Shown piece by piece: positions 21,153-28,630 of a stretch of 64,000 nucleotides of DNA. Origin of the DNA: Massilia sp. TS11. GTDB taxonomy: Bacteria; Pseudomonadota; Gammaproteobacteria; Burkholderiales; Burkholderiaceae_D. Location: positions 310,001 to 374,000 of the forward strand of contig NZ_JAKLTS010000003.1 in assembly GCF_022012445.1 (NCBI RefSeq), in the 5' to 3' direction. How positions within the stretch are numbered: position 1 is the first letter of the stretch; each line of letters opens with the position of its first letter. The position numbers were made by a program, and so were the translations under genes. The notes below the pieces were generated by a model. The model was given only the letters and a program-made list of their open reading frames with translations, had not been told where the DNA came from and ran no database searches.

Positions 21153-22898
21153 GTGGAAGAACATCAGGCCATCCCCTATCTCGGCGAAATTCTCCTGTTC
21201 CTGGCCCTGGCCGGCATGCTGGTGCCGCTGCTGCAGCGGCTGCGTTTCAATCCAGTGCTGGGCTTCCTCGTCGCTGGCGTGGTGTTCGGTCCGCATGGCC
21301 TGGGTAGCTGGGCCGGCGATTGGCCCGTGCTGCAGTGGCTGAGCTTCTCCAATCCCGACGAAGCCGATGTGCTGGCCGAGCTCGGCATCCTCTTCCTGAT
21401 GTTCATGATTGGCCTCGAACTCTCCGCCGAGCGCTTGTGGTCGCTGCGGCGCTGGGTATTCGGCGGCGGCACGGCCCAGGTGCTGCTGGGCGCGGCCGGT
21501 ATCGGCGCCTGTGCCTATGCTTTCGGCAATGCGCCGGCCGGCGCGCTCGTGCTCGGGCTCGTGCTTAGTCTGTCCTCGACAGCCATGGTTATGCCGCTGA
21601 TGGAAGAGGCGCGCCTGCTGGCCACGCCGATGGGTCAGGCCGTGTTCTCGGTGCTGATGCTGCAGGACCTGGCCGTGGTGCCGATCATGATCCTGATCGG
21701 CGTGCTCAGCGGCGGCGTCGGCGATGGGCTCGGCAGCCTGGTGCTCTGGACCCTGCTTAAATCGGTCGGCGCGATCGTGCTGATCTATCTGCTCGGCCGC
21801 CGTCTGATCCGCCCGACCTTCGCCTATTTCGTGCGCCAGCGCCAGCCCGATGTGTTCATGGCGCTGACGTTGCTGAGTACGCTCGGCATTGCCGCCCTGA
21901 CGGCCAAGGCTGGCCTGTCGCCGGCGCTCGGCGCTTTGTTGGCCGGTCTGCTGCTGGCTGAGACGGAATTCCGGCACGAGGTGGAGATCACCATCGAGCC
22001 CTTCAAGGGCCTGCTGATGGGCCTGTTCTTCATGTCGGTGGGCATGGAGATTGACCTGCGCGCCGTGCTGGCGGCGCCGCTGCTGCTGCCGCTTTCCGTG
22101 CTTGGTCTTTTCCTGATCAAGACCCTGGCGCTGGGCAGCGTGCTGAAGCTCGGCGGCCTGTCCTGGGGACGCGCCCTGCACGGCGGCCTGCTGATGGGGC
22201 AGGGCGGGGAATTCGCCTTCGTCGTTGTGGCCGAGGCCGTCACGCGCCATCTGCTGCCCGAGCCGACTGGCAAGTTCATGCTGCTGGTGGTCGGCCTCAG
22301 CCTGCTGGTGTCGCCACTGATGGCACGCCTGGGCATGAAACTCGGCGCCAGGCTCGATGCGGGCCAACAGGCGCCGGCCGACATGCCCTCGGTGGCCGAT
22401 GCGGCCGGCTGCGTGATCATCGCCGGCTTCGGCCGCGTCGGCCAGATGCTGGCCCAGCTGCTCGAACGCCAGGGCATCGCCTATATTGCGTTTGAGAGCA
22501 ACCCGCAGCTGGTGGCGACGGCGCGCGCGGCCGGCCGGCCCGTGTATTTTGGCGACGCCGGCCGTGCGGCCTTGCTGCACAAGGCCCATGTCGACGGCGC
22601 CCGCGCCATCGTGCTCACCATGGACCACCCGGGCGCGGCCCTGAACGCCGTGCGCGGCATCCGGGCCAGCTATCCGCATCTGCCCGTGTTCGCCCGCTGC
22701 CGCGACGAACGCCATGCGCGCCTGCTGCACGAAGCCGGTGCGACTCTGGTGGTGCCGGAAACCCTGGAGTCCAGCCTGCAGCTGTCGGCCCATGTGCTGC
22801 GCATGCTGGGCGTACCCGATAGCAGCACGGAACACATGATCGACCTGGAACGCGAGCGCCATCTCGACCGACTGCACGGCGCCATGGAGGCACGATGA
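21153..22898 (+). CDS. Kef-type K+/H+ antiporter (CPA2) with TrkA-N domain
   Basis: 581-residue monovalent cation:proton antiporter of the CPA2 family (KefB/KefC/YbaL type). About 12 membrane segments in residues 5-395, including FLMFMIGLELS and MGLFFMSVGMEIDL typical of the family. A cytosolic TrkA-N/RCK domain begins near 418, with the dinucleotide motif GFGRVG (425-430). The likely role is potassium efflux gated by nucleotide or glutathione. Start GTG 21153 gives a normal N-terminus; no ribosome binding site is evident. The stop overlaps the next gene, a potassium channel, by 4 bases, so the two probably work together. Confidence 0.92.
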   Translation: MEEHQAIPYLGEILLFLALAGMLVPLLQRLRFNPVLGFLVAGVVFGPHGLGSWAGDWPVLQWLSFSNPDEADVLAELGILFLMFMIGLELSAERLWSLRRWVFGGGTAQVLLGAAGIGACAYAFGNAPAGALVLGLVLSLSSTAMVMPLMEEARLLATPMGQAVFSVLMLQDLAVVPIMILIGVLSGGVGDGLGSLVLWTLLKSVGAIVLIYLLGRRLIRPTFAYFVRQRQPDVFMALTLLSTLGIAALTAKAGLSPALGALLAGLLLAETEFRHEVEITIEPFKGLLMGLFFMSVGMEIDLRAVLAAPLLLPLSVLGLFLIKTLALGSVLKLGGLSWGRALHGGLLMGQGGEFAFVVVAEAVTRHLLPEPTGKFMLLVVGLSLLVSPLMARLGMKLGARLDAGQQAPADMPSVADAAGCVIIAGFGRVGQMLAQLLERQGIAYIAFESNPQLVATARAAGRPVYFGDAGRAALLHKAHVDGARAIVLTMDHPGAALNAVRGIRASYPHLPVFARCRDERHARLLHEAGATLVVPETLESSLQLSAHVLRMLGVPDSSTEHMIDLERERHLDRLHGAMEAR

Positions 22899-23797
22899 GC
22901 AAAGCGCCCTACGGCCACCGGCATGGCCATTTCCGCTTCGGTAATTCCCAGATCAAGCGCGTCGGCGGCAAGACCTGGGACTGGAACGACGTCTACCACT
23001 GGATGCTGGCCATGTCCTGGCCGCGCTTCTTTTTCGTGGTGCTGCTGCTGTATGTGAGCACCAATCTGGTGTTCGCCACCTTGTTCTGGTTGCAGCCCGG
23101 CAGTGTGGCCAATGCCCGGGCCGGCGTCTTCCTCGACCACTTCTTCTTTTCCGTCGAAACCCTGGCGACGGTCGGCTACGGCTTCATGAATCCGGCCACC
23201 TTGTACGGCCACATCGTCGCCACCTGCGAAATTCTGCTTGGGATGGCCGAAGTGGCCGTGGTGGCGGGCCTGATGTTCTCGCGTTTCGCCCGGCCGACCA
23301 CGCGCATCATGTTTTCGCGCGTGGCCGTCGTGTGCAAGTTCAATGGCGTGCCGACCCTGATGGTGCGCACCGGGAACGAGCGCAATAATCTGATTCTCGA
23401 AGCCGAGGTGAAAGCCTCGATCGTGAAGCGCGAAACCACGGTCGAGGGTCAGGAGTACACGCGCGTCTACGACCTGAAGCTCGAGCGCGACCGCACCAGC
23501 GTCTTCGCCCTCAGCTGGACGGTGATGCACCAGATCGACGCAAACAGCCCCTTGTACGGCAAGGACATCGATGATCTGTTCAGGGAAGGCGTGACCCTGA
23601 TGGTGTCGATTTCCGGCATCGACGACACCTTCAACGATTTCGTCCATGCCCGCCACACTTACACGCCGGAAGAGATCATGTGGGGCTACCGCTTCGTCGA
23701 CATTCTGTCCGAACGCGATGGCGATGTACGCCTGATTAATTTCGACAAATTCCACGACGTCATCATCGACGTTGCGCCCCGTAGCCACGAGCATTAA
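22895..23797 (+). CDS. inward-rectifier potassium channel (KirBac type)
   Basis: 300-residue potassium channel. N-terminal slide helix region (DWNDVYHWMLAMSWPRFF), two membrane segments around the pore helix, and the selectivity filter TVGYG at residues 92-96, followed by FMNPATLYGH. The C-terminal half is the immunoglobulin-like Kir cytoplasmic domain (SRVAVVCKFNGVPTLMVRTG). Length fits KirBac1/3. ATGA overlap with the antiporter gene implies translational coupling in a two-gene potassium unit. Confidence 0.94.
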   Translation: MSKAPYGHRHGHFRFGNSQIKRVGGKTWDWNDVYHWMLAMSWPRFFFVVLLLYVSTNLVFATLFWLQPGSVANARAGVFLDHFFFSVETLATVGYGFMNPATLYGHIVATCEILLGMAEVAVVAGLMFSRFARPTTRIMFSRVAVVCKFNGVPTLMVRTGNERNNLILEAEVKASIVKRETTVEGQEYTRVYDLKLERDRTSVFALSWTVMHQIDANSPLYGKDIDDLFREGVTLMVSISGIDDTFNDFVHARHTYTPEEIMWGYRFVDILSERDGDVRLINFDKFHDVIIDVAPRSHEH

Positions 23798-23801
23798 AGG
23801 T

Positions 23802-23831
23802 TTGACGCTGGCGGGGCGCTTGCACTACCAT
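23802..23831 (+). promoter_or_regulatory. sigma-70 promoter of the OPT transporter gene
   Basis: TTGACG (23802-23807), 18-base spacer, TACCAT (23826-23831), about 39 bases before ATG 23870. Confidence 0.5.
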
Positions 23832-23869
23832 CCTCGCCAGTTTTGCTTTCCTGTTAAGGAGCTGTCTGG

Positions 23870-25849
23870 ATGTCCTCCACGCCACACCAACCTGTTGAAA
23901 TTACCGTGCGCGGCGTCGTGCTCGGCGTCCTGATTACCCTCGTGTTCACCGCCGCCCAGGTGTATCTGGGCCTGAAAGTCGGCCTCACCTTCGCCACCTC
24001 GATCCCGGCCGCCGTGATTTCGATGGCCTTGCTGAGCGCCTTCCGCGACGCGACGATCCAGGAAAACAATATCGTCCAGACCATCGCCTCCTCGGCCGGC
24101 ACCTTGTCGTCAGTGATCTTTGTGCTGCCCGGCCTGCTGATGATCGGCTGGTGGGTGCAGGTGCCGTTCTGGCCGACCTTTGGCGCCTGCGCCATTGGCG
24201 GCGTGCTCGGCGTGATGTACACGATGCCACTGCGGCGCGCGCTGGTCACCCAGTCCGACTTGCCCTATCCGGAGGGCGTGGCCGCCGCCGAAGTGCTGAA
24301 GGTCGGCACTGCCACACGCGCCGGCGCGCAGGAAGGCAAGGCCGGGCTGTGGGCCGTCATCTGGGGCGCGCTGGCCTCGGCAGGCTATGCCGCTGCCGGT
24401 GCCGCCAAGCTGATCGCGGCCGAAATGGCCACCTATGTGAAGATCGGCGCGGGCGCCACCGGCATGGGCGTGATTTCCTCGCTGGCCCTGCTGGGCGCCG
24501 GCCACCTGATGGGCATCACCGTGGGCGTGGCCATGCTGGCCGGCCTGCTGATCGCCTGGGTCTGGCTGGTGCCGATGCTGTCGAATCTGCATCCGGACGC
24601 CGCCCTGGCCGCGGCCGATCTGGCCAACAGCATCTGGAGCAAACAGGTGCGCATGATCGGCGCCGGCGTGATCGGCGCAGCGGCGATCGTGACGCTGGCG
24701 ACGCTCGGCAAGCCCGTGATCGCCGGTCTGAAGTCCGCCATGAACGCTGCGCGCCACGCGCGTGAGAGCGGCGCCGAGCTCGCCCGTTCTGAGCAAGACC
24801 TGCCGATCTTCGTGGTCGGCCTCGTCACCCTGTTGTCGATGGTGCCGGCCGGCTGGCTGCTGGCCGCCTTCCTCAGCGATGGGGTGCTGGCCAGCGCCAC
24901 GCCCGCGCTCGTACTGATCGGCGTTGGCTACATCCTGTTTGCCGGGATGATGGCCGCCGCCGTGTGCGGCTACATGGCCGGCCTGATCGGCGCCTCGAAT
25001 TCGCCGGTGTCCGGCATCGCCATCCTGACAATTCTCGGTGCGGCCGCCAGCGTGGGCGCAGTCGGTCACGGCATGATCGGGCCGGACGTGAGCAAGGCCC
25101 TGGTCGCCTTTGCGCTGTTCGTCACCACCGTCGTGATGGCAGTGGCCGTGATCGGCAACGACAACCTGCAGGATCTGAAGACCGGCCAACTGGTCGACGC
25201 CACGCCGTGGAAGCAGCAGGTGGCGCTGGTGATTGGCGTGTTTGCCGGCGCGATGGTGATTCCGCCCGTGCTCGAGCTGCTCAACCACGCCAACGGTTTC
25301 GCCGGTGCCCCGAATCTGAATGCCATTTCGAAGGAGCCGCTGGCCGCGCCCCAGGCCGCGCTGATCTCCACCCTGGCGACCGGCGTCATCGGCGGCAAGC
25401 TGCCCTGGGATCTGGTCGGCTACGGCGCCTTGCTGGGTCTGGTGCTGGTGGTCATCGACGCCAGCCTCAAGAAATTCAGCGGCGGCAAGTATTCGCTGCC
25501 ACCGCTCGGGGTTGGTCTCGCCATCTACCTGCCGTCGGGCGTGACTTCGCCGGTAGTGGTGGGCGCCGTGACCGGCTACCTGTTCGAGCGCGCCGTGAAA
25601 GGCAAGCGTTTCGGCGAAGCGGCCGTGCGCCTGTCGGTGCTGGTGATGTCGGGCTTGATCGTCGGTGAGAGCCTGTTCAACGTCGCCCTGGCGGGCCTGA
25701 TCGTCGTGAGCGGCAAGGGCGAGCCCTTGGCCATCGACACCGGCCTGGGCGAAGCGACGGCGATGTGGGTCGCCCTGGCCGTTGGCGCCGCACTCGTGAC
25801 CAGCCTATACCGCTGGTGCAAGACCTCCGCCAACAAAATTGACGCCTGA
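23870..25849 (+). CDS. OPT family oligopeptide transporter
   Basis: 659-residue polytopic inner-membrane protein of the OPT superfamily (bacterial oligopeptide-type branch). Many hydrophobic segments throughout; the N-terminal FTAAQVYLGLKVGLTFATSIPAA and internal GLIGASNSPVSGIAILTIL are typical of the family. Probable role is uptake of small peptides or metal chelates; substrate cannot be read from sequence. AAGGAG about 9 bases upstream supports ATG 23870. Single gene with its own promoter; a dispersed palindrome lies immediately after its stop. Confidence 0.93.
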   Translation: MSSTPHQPVEITVRGVVLGVLITLVFTAAQVYLGLKVGLTFATSIPAAVISMALLSAFRDATIQENNIVQTIASSAGTLSSVIFVLPGLLMIGWWVQVPFWPTFGACAIGGVLGVMYTMPLRRALVTQSDLPYPEGVAAAEVLKVGTATRAGAQEGKAGLWAVIWGALASAGYAAAGAAKLIAAEMATYVKIGAGATGMGVISSLALLGAGHLMGITVGVAMLAGLLIAWVWLVPMLSNLHPDAALAAADLANSIWSKQVRMIGAGVIGAAAIVTLATLGKPVIAGLKSAMNAARHARESGAELARSEQDLPIFVVGLVTLLSMVPAGWLLAAFLSDGVLASATPALVLIGVGYILFAGMMAAAVCGYMAGLIGASNSPVSGIAILTILGAAASVGAVGHGMIGPDVSKALVAFALFVTTVVMAVAVIGNDNLQDLKTGQLVDATPWKQQVALVIGVFAGAMVIPPVLELLNHANGFAGAPNLNAISKEPLAAPQAALISTLATGVIGGKLPWDLVGYGALLGLVLVVIDASLKKFSGGKYSLPPLGVGLAIYLPSGVTSPVVVGAVTGYLFERAVKGKRFGEAAVRLSVLVMSGLIVGESLFNVALAGLIVVSGKGEPLAIDTGLGEATAMWVALAVGAALVTSLYRWCKTSANKIDA

Positions 25850-25877
25850 ACAAATCGGGGTCAGACCCCATTTGTTT
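25850..25877. repeat. dispersed palindromic repeat, copy 1
   Basis: Core GGGGTCAGACCCC with flanks AACAAATC and ATTTGTT. The same core occurs at 27818-27845, 27854-27880 and twice at 57550-57603. This copy overlaps the 3' end of the MocR-type gene and supplies its last codons and stop. Confidence 0.85.
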
Positions 25878-27294
25878 CGAGGGCAAGACGTAGCTGGCTG
25901 AGCTGGCGGCGCATGCTGGCGACGTCGATCACACCGTAGCCAAACGCGAGGCCGGGCGCGACGCTGCCAATCGCATTCGCCGCATGGGGCTCGACGCCCG
26001 GTGTGTGCTGCAGGGCGGCGGCGGTCACCGCGGCGGCGCTGGCCGGGTCGCGCAGCAGGGTGGCCAGGTGCAGGCCGGCTTCGGAAGGCAGGATCGTGAA
26101 GACCTCGTCGAAGTCGCGCGCAAGAATCTCCAGCAGCACACTGCGCCGCTTGGCGTACACGGCCTGCATGCGGCGTACGTGGCGCGCCATGTGGCCGGCG
26201 CGGATGAAGTCCGCCAGCACCAGTTGGCTGTGCAGTTCGGTGTGGCCGTCGTCACTGCGCTTGACCGCGCGGAGGGCGTTCTGTGCCCACGGCGGTGCGA
26301 TGATGTAGCCGAGCCGCAGCGAGGGGAACAGCGTCTTGGAAAAGGTGCCGACGTAGAACACCTGGCCGCTGCGGTCCAGGGTCTGCAGGGCGTCGAGCGG
26401 ACGCTTGCCGAAGCGGAATTCACCATCGTAATCGTCTTCAATGACCACGGCGCCATGCTGGCGCGCCCAATCGAGCAGCGCATGGCGGCGCGCCATTGAC
26501 AGCACCACACCCATCGGCGACTGGTGCGAGGGCGTGACGCAGATGATCCTGGCCTGCGCTGGCAGGTGCTCAATCTGCATGCCATGTGCGTCGACCGGTA
26601 CCGGCCGCAGGCGCGCACCCGCCGCCAGCAGCGCCTGGCGCAAAGGGCCGTAGCCCGGATCTTCGACCGCCACCTCGGTTTCGCCCGGTTTGACCAGCAT
26701 TCGCGCGAGCAGGGTAAAGGCCTGCTGCGCGCCGCAGCTGACCAGCACATCGGAAGGGCGGCAGGCAACGCCGCGCGTCTGCGCCGCATGCTGGGCGATG
26801 GCCTCGCGCAGGCTGGCGATCCCTTCAACAGGGGGATAGCTGAAGCCGGTCTTCTCCCAATGGCGTTGGGCGCGCGCGCTCAGGCGGCGCCAGACGTCAT
26901 GGGGAAAATAGCGTTGCTCGGGCATGCCGAGGCGGAAGCTGCCGTTGCCGGGCGTCGCGGCCTGCACCGTTTGCTGCTGCCAGATGGGCTGGATCAGACG
27001 CGCGGCGAGCGGTGCCGCCGTCGTAGGCGCGGCCATCTGCGGCGGTCCCGAGACAATCGGCCGGGCCTTGGTGCGCGCCTGCAGATAGCCCTCCGCCAGC
27101 AGCAGATCGTAGGCGGCCACCACGGTGTTGCGCGACAGCCCGAGGCTACTTGCGGCCTGACGGCTGGCGGGCAGGGCGCTGCCATGCGGCAGGCGGCCGT
27201 CGAGAATCGCGCGCCGCAAGGCATCGCGCAGTGCCAGTTGGCGGCTGCCGGCCGGGTCCAGCACGATCTCGAAAGGGAAAACTGGCGCCATCAT
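25861..27294 (-). CDS. MocR/PdxR-type transcriptional regulator (GntR HTH + aminotransferase fold)
   Basis: 477-residue one-component regulator: an N-terminal GntR-type winged helix (about 15-80, LPASRQAASSLGLSRNTVVAA) joined to a class I aminotransferase-like domain with the PLP lysine K320 in GTFSKTLFPSLRLGY. Family members sense PLP or an amine and control an adjacent gene. The likely target is the divergent cupin gene. Two ATGs are adjacent (27294 and 27291); GGAG fits either. The last residues (ETNGV) and TGA stop lie inside a dispersed palindrome, so the natural C-terminus may have been altered by its insertion. Confidence 0.93.
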   Translation of the reverse strand: MMAPVFPFEIVLDPAGSRQLALRDALRRAILDGRLPHGSALPASRQAASSLGLSRNTVVAAYDLLLAEGYLQARTKARPIVSGPPQMAAPTTAAPLAARLIQPIWQQQTVQAATPGNGSFRLGMPEQRYFPHDVWRRLSARAQRHWEKTGFSYPPVEGIASLREAIAQHAAQTRGVACRPSDVLVSCGAQQAFTLLARMLVKPGETEVAVEDPGYGPLRQALLAAGARLRPVPVDAHGMQIEHLPAQARIICVTPSHQSPMGVVLSMARRHALLDWARQHGAVVIEDDYDGEFRFGKRPLDALQTLDRSGQVFYVGTFSKTLFPSLRLGYIIAPPWAQNALRAVKRSDDGHTELHSQLVLADFIRAGHMARHVRRMQAVYAKRRSVLLEILARDFDEVFTILPSEAGLHLATLLRDPASAAAVTAAALQHTPGVEPHAANAIGSVAPGLAFGYGVIDVASMRRQLSQLRLALETNGV

Positions 27295-27312
27295 CTTCTC
27301 CGTAACTGGCGC
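27280..27312. promoter_or_regulatory. direct repeat in mocR-cupin intergenic region
   Basis: AACTGGCGC occurs twice in the same orientation (27280-27288 and 27304-27312), 24 bases apart, spanning the MocR-type start codon. MocR/PdxR proteins are known to bind direct repeats between divergent genes, so this is a candidate operator. Confidence 0.4.
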
Positions 27313-27375
27313 TCGCAGGGTGCCAGAACGGGGCTAGAGTAACAGTTCTGCATCTACTTGTCTGGAGACACTTGC

Positions 27376-27807
27376 ATGAGCGACCGCGCCATCGACCACT
27401 TCCTGCCCGCCTGCCTGAGCCGTTCTGCCGACCTGGACTGGGTCCCATCGCGCCGCCCCGGCACGTCCTCCAAGCTGCTGCATGTGATGGACGGCGATGC
27501 TGGTTTTGTCGAGCTGCTGCGGCTGGAGCCGGGCACCCGCATGCCGCTGCATCGCCACACTGGGGCCGTGCATGCCTACAACCTCAGCGGCTATCGCGAG
27601 CTATGCACGGGCGAGCGCATTGGCCCGGGCGACTATGTCTACGAACCGCCCGGCAATACGGATTGGTGGCGCGCAGTCGGCGATGAAGCGATGGTGGCCC
27701 TGGTGATCGTGTTCGGCAGTGTCGAATTTCTCGGTCCCGGCGGCGAAGTCCTGCGCACCGTCAGCGCGGCCGACATGCGCGCCGAGAGCGCCCCTCAGGC
27801 CCTTTAA
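27376..27807 (+). CDS. cupin-domain protein (dioxygenase-like / ChrR-like cupin)
   Basis: 143-residue single-domain cupin. PGTRMPLHRHTGAVHAYNL (residues 52-70) supplies metal-ligand histidines H59, H61 and H66; GPGDYVYEPPGNTDWW is the second cupin motif region. The pattern resembles 2,4'-dihydroxyacetophenone-dioxygenase-type cupins and anti-sigma ChrR cupins; substrate unknown. TGGAGA seven bases upstream fixes ATG 27376. Divergent from the MocR-type regulator and flanked downstream by two dispersed palindromes. Confidence 0.85.
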   Translation: MSDRAIDHFLPACLSRSADLDWVPSRRPGTSSKLLHVMDGDAGFVELLRLEPGTRMPLHRHTGAVHAYNLSGYRELCTGERIGPGDYVYEPPGNTDWWRAVGDEAMVALVIVFGSVEFLGPGGEVLRTVSAADMRAESAPQAL

Positions 27808-27817
27808 CTTGCCCGCC

Positions 27818-27845
27818 AAACAAATGGGGTCTGACCCCATTTTTT
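27818..27845. repeat. dispersed palindromic repeat, copy 2
   Basis: Core GGGGTCTGACCCC with flanks ACAAAT and ATTTTTT, just after the cupin stop. Its T run could also help end the cupin transcript. Confidence 0.85.
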
Positions 27846-27853
27846 CCGGGCAG

Positions 27854-27880
27854 ATAAATGGGGTCTGACCTCGATTTTGT
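27854..27880. repeat. dispersed palindromic repeat, copy 3 (one mismatch)
   Basis: ATAAATGGGGTCTGACCTCG then ATTTTG: the same element with one C-to-T change in the right arm, 9 bases after copy 2 and just before the rluF-like stop. Confidence 0.8.
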
Positions 27881-27883
27881 TGG

Positions 27884-28630
27884 TCAGAATTGTTCGTCGG
27901 GGCGCAGGTAGCGCCATTGGCCGGTCGGCAGCTCGCCCAGCTTGACGCGGCCGATGCGCACGCGCTTGAGTCCCAGCACGCGCAGACCGACCATCTCGCA
28001 CATGCGGCGGATCTGGCGCTTCTTGCCTTCCTTGAGGATGAATCGCAGCTGGTCTTCGTTCTGCCAGCTGACCTTGGCCGGCAATAGCGGTTTGCCGTCC
28101 ATCCAGAGGCCGTGGCAGAGCTTGCGCAAGTCGGCTTCGGGCAGGCGCCCGGGTTTGCTGTACTGCACGCGCACCAGGTACTCTTTTTCAATCTCGGTGT
28201 CCTGGCCAATCAGCTTCTTGGCGATGCGCCCATCCTGGGTCAGCACCAGCATGCCGACCGAGTCGATGTCGAGCCGGCCGGCCGGCACCAGGCTCTTGAG
28301 CTGGGTCGGATGGAAGCGCTCGTCAGACGGGTCCTCGGGCCATTGGTTCTCGGGACGCACAAGCACAACGGCGGGCTTGTAGCCGTCCTCGGCCTGGCCG
28401 CTCACGTAGCCGACCGGCTTGTTGATGATGATGGTCACGCGCTTGGCCTGCTCGGCCTGGGCCTGGCGTTCGACCGTGATTTTCTGGTGCGGCAGGACTT
28501 TGCTGCCCAGCTCGCTGATGACTTGGCCATCGACCCGGACCCAGCCGCGCGCGATCCATTCATCGGCTTCGCGGCGCGAGCACAGGCCCAGTTCGCTCAT
28601 GCGTTTCGACAGGCGGACGGGTTCACTCAT
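27884..28630 (-). CDS. rluF: RluF-like 23S rRNA pseudouridine synthase (RsuA family)
   Basis: 248-residue pseudouridine synthase. An N-terminal S4 RNA-binding domain (about 5-60, LSKRMSELGLCSRREADEWI) precedes the catalytic domain with D121 in AGRLDIDSVGML. The C-terminal KEGKKRQIRRMCEMVG block is typical of the RsuA/RluB/E/F group; RluF (23S position 2604) fits best by sequence feel, but RluB/RluE cannot be excluded. ATG 28630 overlaps the glnD stop by 4 bases, making it the last gene of map-glnD-rluF. Confidence 0.88.
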   Translation of the reverse strand: MSEPVRLSKRMSELGLCSRREADEWIARGWVRVDGQVISELGSKVLPHQKITVERQAQAEQAKRVTIIINKPVGYVSGQAEDGYKPAVVLVRPENQWPEDPSDERFHPTQLKSLVPAGRLDIDSVGMLVLTQDGRIAKKLIGQDTEIEKEYLVRVQYSKPGRLPEADLRKLCHGLWMDGKPLLPAKVSWQNEDQLRFILKEGKKRQIRRMCEMVGLRVLGLKRVRIGRVKLGELPTGQWRYLRPDEQF

